64,000 nucleotides of DNA from the NCBI GenBank assembly GCA_000827205.1, contig KN832561.1, forward strand, positions 691,446 through 755,445, in the 5' to 3' direction. Made by a program: the position numbers and the translations under genes. The first letter of the stretch is position 1. Each line of letters opens with the position of its first letter. This stretch comes from Plicaturopsis crispa FD-325 SS-3. Taxonomy: Eukaryota > Basidiomycota > Agaricomycetes > Amylocorticiales > Amylocorticiaceae. The notes under the pieces were generated by a model. It ran no database searches. It had not been told where the DNA came from and worked only from the letters and a program-made list of their open reading frames with translations. Positions 45,446-57,480 of this stretch are shown one piece after another.

Positions 45446-48400
45446 ATGTTACGGCGTGCTCCGACTACAAGCGATGGCAAAGTCGTTGACAGGCTTGCTG
45501 ATAGCACACGCATCAATAAACCGTTCAAACCGCCTTCGCTCGCCAACCCAATCGACCGGGTTCAACCTCAGCGGAAACGCAAACGCGTCTCTTACAAGGG
45601 CCAGCAAGCCGCGGACGATGACGACGACGACGACTCTGCTGCGGCAAAGAAGAAGAAGAAGAAGGATGCGTTCAACGATGGCGCGTACACCGAGGAAGAG
45701 CTGCTCGCAATGACTCCACAATACCCCGTCTACAAACCCAAACCGTTCAACGAGGTCTTTGGGGCTACACGACGCTTCTCGCTGCCAGTAATGACCAGCA
45801 AGAGCGGTGAAGTTATCCCGCTCTTCGCGTCGAATATTGCTCTTGGGATTCGACCGCCGACCAAGGTCATTCCCCGACCACTACACGATCCAATGGAGGA
45901 CCATGCAATCGTGCTATACGACCCCACGATCGATGACCGTGAGACAGACGAGGAGAAGAAGGAAAGGGAGAAGGAAGAGGCGAAGGAACGGGCGGCGAAG
46001 GAGGCGCTAGAGAAGACTGCGGGGATGTACAATCCACACAAGAGCCTCAAAGCTCTGTTAGGTGAAGGAAAGGACAAGAAGCAAAAGGCCGACAAGGTTC
46101 CTGTTGTGATTGATCCTCGACTGTCGAAGATTCTACGTCCTCATCAAGTCGAGGGTGTCAAGGTACGAGTAGCATGTCCTCAATGTTCATGGCGCTTGCT
46201 CACCCATCCTAGTTTCTGTATAAATGTACCACCGGGATGGTGGTCGACAACCAATACGGCTGTATCATGGCTGACGAGATGGGGCTCGGCAAGACGCTCC
46301 AGTGTATAGCGCTTCTCTGGACACTCCTCAAGCAGTCGCCACATCCAGGGAGACCCTCCATCGAGAAATGCATCATTGCATGCCCCGCGACTCTCGTGAA
46401 GAACTGGGCAAACGAACTTGGTACGTCTCAGGTTCTTGTCGCAGCTTATCCTCGTATCTCAGATTGTTTATAGTCAAATGGCTGGGGAAAGACGCCTTGA
46501 CGTGCTTGGCGATCGACGGGAAAGGCACGAAAGCCGATATGCTCGCCGCTGTAGCCCGATGGGTCGCTGCAAGAGGCCGAAATGTTACACAGCCAGGTTT
46601 GACAAACCAGTTACTCTTCATTTTTTCGCCTGACTTATGGGTGTAGTTATGATCGTTTCGTATGAGACACTGCGGACACTGTCTGCTCACCTCGCAGGCT
46701 GCAGTATCGGCTTATTGCTCTGTGACGAAGGACACAGACTAAAAAACTCTGGTGTGTACCTTCGATCAAGCGTTTTACTAGTCCGGTATTGATAGGAACG
46801 TTTGTAGAATCCCTGACTTTCCAAGCCCTAAGCACTCTCGACGTCCGCCGTCGGGTCATTCTCACCGGAACTCCCATACAGGTTCGTACGTATCGCAGCT
46901 CCCCTTGCGTCGACTGACAAACATTCCGCAGAACGATCTCTCAGAATATTTCTCGTTGCTCAACTTTGCGAACCCGAACTTCCTGGGCTCGAAAGACGAC
47001 TTCCGCAAAAACTTCGAGCACGCCATTATTCGAGGACGCGACGCAGAGGCAACCGACGCCATCAAGGAGAAAAGCGAGCAGAAACTCAAGGAGCTCGGTG
47101 GACTCGTCACGAAGTTCATCATCCGCCGAACCAACGACCTGCTATCCAAGTACCGTGAGTTATATCTGACTATCATACGTTGCACGCATGTTTAACGGGC
47201 GGTTCATCTTCAAGTTCCTGTCAAGTACGAGCAAGTCGTCTTCTGCGGCCTCTCGCCATTCCAGCTCTCGCTATATCGGCTCTTCATCTCGTCGCCCGAG
47301 ATCAAAGCTCTGCTACGTGGTGCTGATTCGCAGCCATTGAAGGCGATCAATATCCTGAAGAAACTTTGCAACCACCCGGAACTTCTAGACCTTCCCAATG
47401 ATCTACATGGGTCGGAGAGTCTCATCCCGGAGGGTTTCGTCGGTGCTAACAAATCCGGCGGCAAGAGCGGGGGCACGACGAGCCGCGATAGGAATGGTGG
47501 CGGTAGAAATCAAGGCGTGCGGTGCGATTGGGGAGGCAAATTCGTTGTTCTCGAGAGGTACGCCCAGCTCATCCATCCAATGCAATGCACAGTTGTAAAT
47601 AAGCGCTATAGATTCCTCCACAAAATTCGCACTGAGACGACGGACAAGATAGTGCTCATCAGCAATTACACACAGACGCTCGATCTCTTCGAGAAGCTCT
47701 GCCGGTCCAAACAATATGGCTGCTTCCGGCTCGACGGGACGATGTCGATCACGAAGCGCCAGAAACTGGTGGATCAGTTTAACGATCCCAACGGCAAGGA
47801 GTTTATCTTTTTGCTGAGTAGTAAAGCGGGAGGATGTGGAATCAACCTCATTGGCGCGAATCGGCTTATTCTGTTTGACCCGGGTATGATTGGTGTTACC
47901 TGCGCTGGTGCACTTTACTGATTCTTTCGACGGCTAGATTGGAATCCCGCGGCTGACCAGCAGGCTCTTGCCCGAGTCTGGCGTGATGGCCAGAAGAAAG
48001 AATGTATGTTACCTCAATCACGTCTTGCGTCACAGAAACGCGGTCTCACGTTTTCACCCAGGCTTTGTATACCGATTCATCTCGACGGGTACCATCGAGG
48101 AGAAGATCTTCCAGCGCCAGGCCCAGAAGCAAGCTCTCTCGTCTGCCGTCGTCGACGAGATGGAGGACGCCGAACGTCACTTCTCCGTCGACTCGCTGCG
48201 GAAACTGTTCCTCTTCAACGAGCAGACGCTGTGCGAGACGCACGACTCGTTCAAGTGCAAGCGGTGCAAAAACGGGCGGCAGACGATCAAGGCGCCCGCG
48301 CTACTCTACGGCGATGCTAGCACGTACGTTTTCGTGGTCTTGGACTCCCGTGTGAGGATGGCGCTAACGGACGGCATGGCTACTTTGTAGGTGGAACCAT

Positions 48401-48499
48401 TTCACGAACGCGGAGCTGAAGAATAACCACGACGACTTGCTGAGAGCTGAGGTGGGCCATCCGGAGGTCTCCTTTGCGTTCCAGTACATCAGCCATTAG
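45446..48499 (+). CDS. rad54: DNA repair and recombination ATPase RAD54
   Basis: RAD54 is a Swi2/Snf2 motor that remodels DNA and assists Rad51 in homologous recombination. The start MLRRAPTTSDGKVVDRLADS leads through basic and acidic patches (RKRKRVSYKGQQAADDDDD) to DPRLSKILRPHQVEGVK, spliced to FLYKCTTGMV. Helicase motifs are I, MADEMGLGKTLQ; Ia, IIACPATLVKNW; II, LLLCDEGHRLKN; III, VILTGTPIQNDLSEYFSLLN; and the second lobe CNHPELLDLPNDLHG, KIVLISNYTQTLDLFE, YGCFRLDGTMSITKRQKLVD, LSSKAGGCGINLIGANRLIL and ADQQALARVWRDGQKKECFV. The C-terminus includes TIEEKIFQRQAQKQALS and ends VSFAFQYISH. Length is about 800 residues with roughly ten introns. Start 45446 fits family N-termini. Confidence 0.96.
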
Positions 48500-48779
48500 G
48501 CGAGAGGGCGGGTTCCGGGGATTGGATATTCGATGCTTAATTACTCTTTCCGAACATACTACGGTTAACATGACTGGGCTCAAGGACTCGTAATATTATC
48601 ACTGTATCCTATAGAAACATTTGTATATCATACATCTCCTCTACACTGGCTTTTGGGACTGAGCGTGTTGGATTCATGTGAGTAAAAGGTATCTGGGAGG
48701 TTCCGCGCATCGCTACGGGATCGTGGTATGTTTACATGGCGACCGAACACAGGCTCGTCTCTCTTGCTGTCCGTAGAGT
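48500..48779. other. Convergent 3' flank of RAD54 and kinase
   Basis: Presumed 3' UTRs of two facing genes; nothing else seen. Confidence 0.4.
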
Positions 48780-50072
48780 TTAACTCGCAGCCGTTGGTTG
48801 GGGTTCGTTAACGTTGCTGTCTGAAGGTGCTATGGCCCGGGAAAGCCAAGGGTGCTGGAGGAGCTCTTCAGCTGGCGGACGAGCCTCGCTATTTATGTCG
48901 AGTGCTCGTGAGAGGAATGACTTCGCTTCCTCGCCGATGCTTGATGGGATGGTGGGCGGGGCCGTCATTTCCCCAATCTGTGTCAACAGCTGAACAGTGA
49001 GGACGGATGAGGATGTATATCTTGGTGCTTACTCTTGACAGTGCGTCGGGACCGGTCAATTCAGGCCACGGATGATCACCAGTGATCATCTCGATGGCAA
49101 AGCACCCGACGCTCCATATATCTGCCTGCTTTGTGTGGACTCCATCTCTCGCAACCTCCGGGGCCGTCCAGTAGGCAGATCTTTGGAAAGCGGACGGCTC
49201 AGCGTCCTTGGCACGAAGCATGTCTGCGATATGCGTATAAGTGGATCAATATGTATCTTGAGAGCGTCCCGCAAACACGCACCATCTTCGAGATCCTTTG
49301 ATATACCAAAATCAGAGAGCTTGACACAGCCAGAACTATTCACGAGAACATTCGCGCCCTTGATATGACGGTGAATTATATCGCGGTCGTGAAGATACTT
49401 CAATCCTTCCAGCATCTGTCTCACAAAATTGCGGACGAGGGGCTCTTCGAACGAGCCGTAGTCGCGTAGGAGACTGGTGATTGAACCACCGGGGATATAT
49501 TCAGAGAATATGTTCAGGCAATCGCCTTCGAGTGTCGACTCTAAAATAAAAATAAAGATAAAAAACAAGTCAGAGGATAAAATAGTGAGATGCATAATAT
49601 GAAACGGACTCAAGTACATGACTATATTCTCGTGTTGCAGATTTCCGAGAGACTCCACCTCGCTGCGGAGTGCATCCAAGATTTGTCCAGCGTCTTCTCC
49701 AGGATCCGCAGGAAATTCCACTTGTTTGACAGCCATAAGTAGTCCGTTCTCTCCGTCCATTGCGAGATGGACGTTGCCGAAGGACCCTGTTCCCAGCAGA
49801 GCACCTTTTATCCAAGAGAACTCTGCGGGCGTCGAAGTAAGTCGCTTCGGAATGTCGGTATAGTAGAACATGGTGTGCTGCACCTTCCTCTCCTTCAGGG
49901 TCGACATACGTCGAGTGGTCCTCATCCTCGTCATCTACGAGCGTCGTCGCCGTGGATGTTGTAGATCGAACGGTTCTAGTGTCTGACTCCAATCTGGCGC
50001 GATTCGACTCTGAGCCACCTGATTCGGGCTCAGGCGCAACAACAGAGTGGGGATTTTCCACTGGCAGTTCCA
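48780..50072 (-). CDS. Short Ste11-type MAPKKK-like kinase with HRH catalytic loop
   Basis: The start MELPVENPHSVVAPEPESGG is followed by an acidic linker. An intron (donor GTGCAG near 49885, acceptor CGCAG) joins PEGEE to EFSWIKGALLGTGSFGNVHL, the glycine loop of Ste11-group MAP kinase kinase kinases. LLMAVKQVEFP holds the ATP lysine. The catalytic loop reads IIHRHIKGANVLV: the HRD aspartate, normally the catalytic base, is His (codon CAT, about 49368). The metal-binding DFG (KLSDFGISK) and WTAPEVARDGVHTKQADIWS are intact. Ste11 kinases normally have SAM and RA domains in a long N-terminus; here only about 60 residues precede the kinase fold. Length is about 350 residues. It is either a pseudokinase or weakly active. 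Confidence 0.85.
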
Positions 50073-51236
50073 TGTAGAAGTTCAGAATCTCAAAAACGTA
50101 TACACCTAGCACTTGTTGGACAGCGGAGAGTCAAGAGATAGATGCGAGGTTATGTACTCAAGTCAAGTGCCCATTTGGGACTGACTGAACCTGACTGAAC
50201 ACCTTAAACACAGCCTGCCTTTCTGGGATGTGCATGTGGCCCACGACGCGTAGACCGGAGCCTTTTCTGTATCGTTAACGGCGCGAGCGCGCCCATCCCC
50301 GACTCCTCGTTCTCGCAGGCTGGTGTCAACATTGCTTGCGAATCTCACCAGTCGTCCGCGACGCATCACACCACACCTTGACTGAAATTGCTGTAGGTAG
50401 CACCGAGGCAGCACACTACAACAGACTACAACCATCCAAGTAGCAGCACTACATTCAACGCTGTTTCTCTGTCAACATTGTCCACAAACAGAACATTCAA
50501 ATACTTCAACTAGAGCATGAATAAGGACCTACGTGAGGGCCTGAGGCGTTAGTGCCACAAAAAGTTAATAGCGGCCCGGGAGCACAGAGACTGGACGCGC
50601 CTACGCATTTCGTACGAACACGTCGCAGTGTCGGCAGTCATTGTCCTTGTCCTCGAATGCGTGCTGATTTTTTTTGTATGAACGGCAACATCCAGAGACC
50701 GTAAATGTGTACAAGTGAGTGCAGTCGACACGGAGTCCGCGGCGTCGAGCAATCACAATGTAAGCGCTGTCCAGATTAGCGCGGGATGTGTGTCAATGCC
50801 TGCTCGACTGAGTTTAAAGTGATATTTAGGAGACGCAGTTGCAGTTCTATGATGTGGCATAACGTGGCGTTATTGAAGTACAGAACGTACATACGTCGGA
50901 GCTGCGGCGTCGACGACGAGCAGACGACGCGCGGGAGTCAGAGTACTGGACATAGGGGCATCTTATGTAATCTTCACACGGGTTGAGCTGCAATCGACGT
51001 TTCTACGTTTCTTGCCGACACAACCCTCTCTTGTTCCAAGAGTCGGGGATTTACCTTGCACTAGCAAGCTGCTCGAGAGTCGAGACCCTTTACGCAGGTG
51101 CAGTCCTTCAGAGTTATATGTACCCTTCAGACCGAAACCTCAGCACCAGGAAACGCAAACGTAGAGCAAAGCTTATAAATATATTGTTGCGCGCGGCCAG
51201 TGGTGGCAGGACCCAGGATGTCTATCCACGTAGAAT
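50073..51236. other. Intergenic stretch with no gene recognised
   Basis: About 1.2 kb upstream of the kinase and downstream of the PQ-loop gene. Open frames are short and featureless. No repeat was seen. Confidence 0.45.
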
Positions 51237-53106
51237 TTATACATGCGCACTAGGAGTCCGACTTTTCACCCGCGAGCTATCTTGTCCAAGGAGCCCGGCA
51301 CGCTCTTCGTCGAGGGCCTCGTGCCGAGCAGTCGACGTCCGCCGGCCACGGTGGTGTGGCCGTGGGCGGTAGAGGAACGACTGGATTACGATGGTGATGT
51401 CGAAACATAACGTGCCACCGCTTCCGAGCAGATATCTGATACAGAGGGAAATGTTAGGATGTAATACGGCTGAGTGGAAGGGCGTGACGTACGGTATGCT
51501 CTCCCTGATGAAGTTTGCTGATTCGGGGGGCGGAAGGGAGACTTGGGGTGAGGTGAGTATTGATGCTACATAGAATGTGTTGCCGAGAAATGCGAAAATG
51601 AATAGATACATCGAAAGACCCTGCGCAGACATATAAGCACACTCGACGCGAGAGATTGAGAGGAGAGTCTACCTCCACAGATTTTCTAGCCCACTAAAGG
51701 CGCGATTCGTCAGAAAATGACCGGCAAGGAAGACATGGTGCGGAACGTACGTTTTTCCAGATTTGAGGCAATCGGGAAGTTAGATACAGTGTCGTACATA
51801 GCCATGCAAATATACGACCGAGGACGCGGTCAGAGAAAGGCTTGTCGTCGTAAGGTGGGTCCTGAGGATGCTCATCAAGTTGGACGATGGGTAGATGGAC
51901 GTCGACTATCGAAGATTCGATAGAGGACGGAGAATTAGCAAGCGGAACTGCTGCAAACACGTTTGGTATTGCGATGCTATCTGCGCCTAAAACTTGGCCG
52001 ACGCTGTTGCGGGATGACAGGTTTCGTTTTTGGCTGATGTTGCCTATGCTGAAGAGCGCAAAGACACTCAAGAACACGAGCCCCGCACTGCGTTTACTGG
52101 CGCGAGAGCTTGTCCGGGGTATGCTCGGGGTTTGCGACACGTCTAGTTGTTGGACCTCTGGATCAGCGTCTGCTTCCCGCTGCAAGGAGCGCCCCCTGCC
52201 GGCAGGCTCGAGGTCTGCGGGTGTGATTCGCAATGTTGGATGTGCGGTCGCAGGGGACATGACGCCGCCCCTTCCTACACTTCCTCCTCGTGAGCTGTAC
52301 CGCTCCTGACTCCATGACACTCGCTTCCGCCGACTTGTCCGCCCGCCTTCAGAGTGGAAACTATCAGCCAATGCTGTCAACGCCTCTTCATCTACATCGT
52401 CGTCCTCCCGATATGCCTCCCGGCTGCCCGATCCATCCTGCAATGACTCGAGGTTGTTCCGAGACCACCGTGTCCTTGGTCGATGTGGGACGTCGGAGTC
52501 CTGCTGTGCAGCGAGATTCGCCGCGACAGCGACATTTGCTGCGACGGTCGAAAGTGCACGGTAATGGCTGGGACCATGCTCGTACGACATGCGCCGTACC
52601 GTAGAAGTCGTGCGATTGCGCGAGTGGAGGTATGGCGGCCTCTGGAATTTAGCGGATCGGTAGTAGAAGTATTGCCCAAATAGCGAAAAATCGACAAGGC
52701 AGAAGTACACCGCCAGCCATGTCTATCAGCGCACGTCAGTAGCAGATCCCAGCGTCCTAGCTTCAAACTCACTTGAAATGGAAGCTGGTGCGTGAGGAGG
52801 CATCCGATGAGATTCGACAGGTCACCTTGTGTCCCATCAAGTCAGCGCCAGTGCACCCGTGCCCAGACATGCCTGAACCGCGCACCTAGTAGCCAATTGG
52901 CGAGGAATGGAAGCGCAAGCCCGTCACTGGACTGGTTGCGGATGTTCTCCATTACCTGTCTGCGCAGATGCAATGACCGTACATGGCGTCAGTAAGACGC
53001 TATATTTCCCCCGTGCCGAGGAAGCTGCGACTCACGGGAACTGCGCTCCTAGCCAGCATGCGATTGAAGTATAGCCCAGCAAATCACTGACCGATAGTCC
53101 AGCCAT
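51237..53106 (-). CDS. PQ-loop vacuolar membrane transporter (YPQ/PQLC2-like)
   Basis: Members export cationic amino acids from the vacuole or lysosome. The start MAGLSVSDLLGYTSIACWLG with AQFPQVMENIRNQSSDGLAL forms the first PQ-loop repeat. Then come PFLANWLL and, across introns, VYFCLVDFSLFGQYFYY. A long hydrophilic loop of about 260 residues (rich in S, R and E, about 52650-51900) is followed by the second PQ-loop: LYLTSRLPQIWKN joined to SVEGLSMYLFIFAFLGNTFY. The last helix is GGTLCFDITIVIQSFLY before a basic tail. The total is about 530 residues. The long cytosolic loop is usual in fungal YPQ proteins and is probably a regulatory site. Confidence 0.88.
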
Positions 53107-53504
53107 CGTAAACGTCGTCGTAGTCGAAAGAGAAGTGCGGGGTATAATATACGGGAGCAGGTCTCACAGTTCTGGCAGCACGGAGCTTGTCTATCTGCTT
53201 ATCGTCCTCTGAGCTGGAGGCGTTTTCTTGTCGGCTAGTAAATTATATATCGAGCCGAACCTCCGACGAAATCCGGCTGCACATGCAGTTCGGTTCACGC
53301 GCACGGGGAGTACGATTCAACATTATTGGTCGTTACGAGCACTGGAAGCGATGCATTATGGTGTACACATATTCCATGGAGATGCAAGGGAAATATAAAT
53401 GCGAGTTACAAGTACAAGATGAGGCCTGCAGCAGTCTACATTCTATGCACCACATGCCCCGTCAACGACATGAAACGACAGAAAAGATTGCAGAAAAACA
53501 CACC
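53107..53504. other. LIN1 3' flank and PQ-loop gene promoter
   Basis: About 400 bases with no recognisable gene. Confidence 0.4.
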
Positions 53505-54796
53505 TCATGATATCACATCCTCCCAGTCGCCCCAGTCGCCTCCCACAGGTCGTACTTTGACCTTTTCCCCAGCTGCCCCGAAATACTCGGCCTTGTACCA
53601 CGCCTTCATCTCGTCCTCTCCAAATGGGCCAAACGCCTCGCCAGTGCTTGCGGCGCCAGGCACATCCCATTTGTACTCGTACTTCACATCGGCAGACGGT
53701 GGGACCCAAGAGGGTTCGACTTGGCCAGATGATCGCACAGAGCGCACGAGCTCCTCGTATGTCTTGGAGTAGACGTCCGCGTCCCCGAGAGACATGATGC
53801 TCGACGCAAGATGCGTAATGTGATCAATATCAGAGGCGGTAGGTGCCTTCGCGGGCTTGTCAATATCCATGGCACCGCCGGTCGCAGCAGCCTTGCCTTT
53901 CCCATTGCTTTTTGCACTGTTGAGAAGAATGGAAATCAACGCGTCAAGCATAAGAATATGTCAAGGCGTAAGTAGTGGACATACCCTTTGCTTGCAGCCG
54001 CTTTCGCCTTCTTTGCTTTCACACCCAGGCGCTGCAGTGCCTCTAGTACCGTCTCCCCCTTCTTCAGCATTTCGAGCAGTTCTTTCTCCAATGCTGGTTT
54101 GCCCCCGCTCTCCTCGAGCTCCTTTTCCTCCGCCTTCATCTTCTCGCGCTGCAACCGCTCCTGATGCCGTTTCCGTCTCCGGGCCTTCTTGATCTCCCGC
54201 TCGTCTACACCGTCCATCCACTTGTCGTGTACGCCGTGCGGGTCGAAGGAGCGCACGTATGTGCCGTCCGCCGCAAACTTCCCCTCCTCCATCTCCTCCC
54301 GCATGTTGAACGACGATAACTCAAAGCCCATGCCAGCCTTCTTCCGCCTTTCCGCGTCGTCCTCATCCTCCGGCTCGTCATCGCCCTCCGAGCTCTCATC
54401 TCCGGACTTGTCTGCAAACTCCTGCCCCTCAATGTCGCCAAGCCTGAGAAACTCGTCCTTTTTCTTCGCCTTTTCGTCCTCGTTCTTCTCCTCCTTGTCG
54501 CCCACGGCAAACATGTCCTCATCCTCGTCATCCCCGGCGTCCGCGCCCTTCCGTCGGCTTAGTACTACACCCTCTCCGTCGTCGCTGGAGTCTGAGTCAT
54601 ATCCTTCGTTTTTGACGCGCCCTTTCCGGGCTGCAGACGGGTTCTCCAGCGCAGACTCGACGTCTTCTGCGAACTTTGCAGGATCATCTGAAGGCTCGAC
54701 GAAACGCGTCTTTTTCGAAGCAGGTGGTGCGGTCTTAGACGATGAGGGCTCGCCATTTGACGTTGCGGACCGTTTTTGTGACGTTCGTGGTGGCAT
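53505..54796 (-). CDS. lin1: U5 snRNP protein LIN1 / CD2BP2 (GYF domain)
   Basis: CD2BP2/LIN1 binds U5 snRNP proteins before tri-snRNP assembly. Exon 1 (from 54796) encodes MPPRTSQKRSATSNGEPSSS, then long acidic and lysine-rich stretches, GMGFELSSFNMREEMEEGKF, YVRSFDPHGVHDKWMDGVDE and a basic coiled-coil-like helix (RRRKRHQERLQREKMKAEEK), all family traits. A single intron (donor GTATGT near 53985) joins the second exon, which ends in the GYF domain: VKYEYKWDVPGAASTGEAFG, then PFGEDEMKAWYKAEYF. The Gly of the GYF signature is replaced by Glu (AEYF), as happens in other LIN1 proteins. Length is about 410 residues. The promoter now contains a transposon-like insertion starting 105 bp upstream. 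Confidence 0.92.
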
Positions 54797-54900
54797 CGTA
54801 AGTCGAAAGGGCGTTTAGGAAAAAGAGAAAGTACTCCGTCAAGTTGGAGGTCAAGTGAAAGTGCGAAGGAACTTTGTCGGTACGATTTAGCACGTGGCAA

Positions 54901-55738
54901 TAGGGTTGTTCAAAGCTCACTTTTTGGCTACTTTTTGGCCACTTTTTGATCACTTTTTCGTTTCTCCTTTTTGAAAAAGTGAGCAAGTAGGAGAACAAAA
55001 AGTAGACCGAAAAGTAGACTTTTTGCAAAAAGGAGCCCTACCCCCTCCTTTTCGCCAAACAGCCACTTTTTGCTCTACTTTTTGCTCGCTGTTTGTCGCG
55101 GCCGGCATGGCTCAAATTCAAGCTCCGAGGGTATTGCCGTTGTGTGCCGAAACCCACCGGTCACAAAGCAGACGCGACAGACCTGTCTTTCTTGTAATAT
55201 AATGGCATAATCTAGCTGTTTACAATATTATTCCATAGCGGGTAGCCAAACCGTAGACAAGAGAGTGAGTTCTAAGTTTTTTTCTGCATAGGCGTAGATG
55301 CAGTCACGTGCACGCGTTAGGTTTGTCGGCGCGCTGAAGCGCGCTGCTGAGTTTGGCGGACTTGGGGAGCGCGACGTGTTGCCGACAACTGCCGACTCTG
55401 AGGACGGAATGGAAAAAGTGACTTTTTGCCTACTTTTTGCCCAAGTCGCGGGAGGGGGGTTTCAAACCTCTACTTTTTGGCTCCTTTTTGGCTACTTTTT
55501 GGGTCCACTTTTTGACCACTTTTTGCCAAACGCCCGCCAAAATCGCAAAAAGTAGCTCAAACAGCAGATCAAAAAGTGAAATTAGAGTGTATTTGCTTAA
55601 TGGAAATCGATTTTTTTTGATGACGAAAAAGGAAATTTCATCAAAATGGCGCGATCCTATTGGTCGAGGGCGCTCGGTTAAAATCGGTTTCCATTAAGCA
55701 AATACACTCTATTGCAGGTCCAGCTTTGAACAACCCTA
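54901..55738. mobile_element. MITE-like element with 17-bp terminal inverted repeats
   Basis: The ends are exact inverses: TAGGGTTGTTCAAAGCT at 54901-54917 and AGCTTTGAACAACCCTA at 55722-55738. The outermost TA on each side may be a TA target duplication, as for Tc1/mariner-type insertions. Both sub-terminal zones are packed with the word ACTTTTTG or close variants (about eight on the left, 54918-55090; about nine on the right, 55415-55575), a layout common where transposases bind. There is no transposase frame, so it is non-autonomous. A second, smaller element is nested in it at 55583-55711. Confidence 0.8.
55583..55711. mobile_element. Nested 129-bp MITE with 32-bp inverted repeats
   Basis: The left arm begins TAGAGTGTATTTGCTTAATG (55583) and its inverse ends at 55711. 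Over 32 bases the arms differ at one position (ATCG against ACCG). The TA at each outer edge fits a TA target duplication. About 65 bases lie between the arms, and no protein is encoded. Since it interrupts the larger element, it inserted later. Confidence 0.85.
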
Positions 55739-55815
55739 ATCCCCGAGAACGCGACGCGACGCCGCCGCGGTAAGTTTCGGCAGCAAACTCGTCTCTGTTT
55801 CTACTTTCATCGCGC

Positions 55816-57036
55816 ATGCAACGACTGGGACAAAAACTGGTGGTCGTAGGTGGCAATGGTTTCATAGGTAGAAAGAGGTTATGGAACGTGTGTATGGGGC
55901 TGACCGGATGCAACCTTCGCTAGGGTCTGCTGTATGCAAAGTCGCTCTGGCGCGCGGGTTGGACGTGACAAGTATCAGGTAGGTGTGTTTCAAGTCTTGC
56001 AGTCAAAATGCGCACTCACGAGATAGTGAATGATATAGCTCATCTGGGAGGCCTTACCAAACACCGAAAGGCCATACCCCTGCATGGGCATCCAAAGTAC
56101 GTTGCTAATGTATCGCTTTCCCGCTACATCCACACTCAACACAAACATCCAGGTGACATGGCACAAGGCCGACGCCCACGCTCCAGAGAGCTATGCGGAT
56201 ATTCTCGCAGGTGCCTCTGGTGTTGTGCACACGCTCGGGACCCTGCTTGAGGACGCACGTTACAAAACGGCTCTACGGGACGGTGATTTATTCGGCGTGT
56301 TGAAGAGTTTGACTGGGGGTGCAAACCCTTTAGAAATGGGCGGTAAAGATGGTTATGACGCGGTCAACCGTGATTCGGGTATGTTCAACTCGTCCATGTC
56401 GTCGAGCAGTCGTTTACCCATTTTTCTCGTTTAGCGCTGCGTGTATGCGAGACGTTCGTAGAAAGCGCACCGCATGCCAAGCCCGATGGTTTGGATTCAG
56501 TTCCTCGGCCGTTCATATACATATCTGCGGAGGACGTTTTCCGGCCAGTCATTCCGGCGCGTTATATTGAATCCAAACGCGAGGCCGAGCAAGGAATAGA
56601 CCAAATCACGCGTGCGCAGCCAGGCTTCAGAGGTGTATACATTAGGCCAAGTAAGTCATTTCACGAGCTTCTTGAACGCTTTCCTCATCACTGTCTCGCC
56701 TTAGGTCTGGTGTACCATCCACACTACCGACCTCTGACCTCACCTCTCGCTGCCCTTCTCGATCTCTCCGCTACACTTCATGCAAATGCACCACCCAGTC
56801 TGCCCACACCCGCTTCCATCCTCCGCACCCTGGGCTCTACATTCTCCTCGCCCGCTCCGTCTGTCGCGAACGCACTGACGATCCCTCCCATTCACGTCGA
56901 GCATGTCGCCGAGGCTGTCGTATGCGCCGCGCTCGACGCAGACGTGCAGGGAGTACTCGGCGTGCGGGCCATGCGAGAACTCATTGGGTGGGCACAAAAG
57001 GGCGACTCTGGCAGGACGCATTTAGGCCATGTTTAG
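55816..57036 (+). CDS. coq11: COQ11-like mitochondrial NAD(P)-binding protein
   Basis: COQ11 (yeast YLR290C) belongs to the atypical short-chain dehydrogenases and is tied to coenzyme Q synthesis in mitochondria. The start MQRLGQKLVVVGGNGFIG carries the GxxGxxG dinucleotide-binding loop and is interrupted by an intron before SAVCKVALARGLDVTSIS. Further exons give GRPYQTPKGHTPAWASK, VTWHKADAHAPESYADILAG and ASGVVHTLGTLLED, then FIYISAEDVFRPVIPARYIE followed by SKREAEQGI (the Tyr-x-x-x-Lys pair), GVYIRPS and a C-terminal segment with IPPIHVEHVAEAVVCAALD. Length is about 320 residues with four introns. Its promoter region contains the nested MITEs. Confidence 0.9.
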
Positions 57037-57480
57037 CGCCAAACGGGATTGACGGACGGCCGTTCTTAGTTGCAGCTGTAAATACTTTCTTGAACGTGTT
57101 TTCTACCCCGCGAACTCGCGCTGGTCAGATGAGCTCGCCGTCGTGACTAAGTAAACCAATAGCCCCTGTCTTGTAAAGTCTTGGGGAATGGGATATCAAG
57201 GGACGTGCTCTTCGCCTCTCCGTCGTCGCTCTCGTTGTCGTCTGTCCACTTTCTGCGAGGTCGGTGACTCGGTTTCCTGTCTTTTCAGCACCACCGACGC
57301 TTTTTGTGTGGTGAGACAACGAGACCTTGTTATCCGCGGCCGCCAGAGTCAGACTTCCCCAACGAAACCACTCGGATTCGCCATCGTACCATATAACGCT
57401 AGGTCGGTAGCGAGAGCAGTTATAACAATAGGCATCTGGCTAATTTCGAGATTTTTCTTCTTGCGTAGTGAACGATTCCC
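57037..57480. other. COQ11 3' flank and adenylate-kinase promoter
   Basis: These 444 bases hold no recognised gene. A CTAATTTC...TTGCGTAG pattern just before 57471 could be the end of a 5' UTR intron. Confidence 0.4.

Noticed and set aside
54189-54818. 209-codon serine-rich frame on the plus strand
   Set aside because: It is antisense to the acidic part of LIN1 and has no family features.
54901-55740. Telomere-like sequence (AACCCTAA) at an element end
   Set aside because: A single unit is part of a 17-bp inverted repeat; there is no tandem TTAGGG array.
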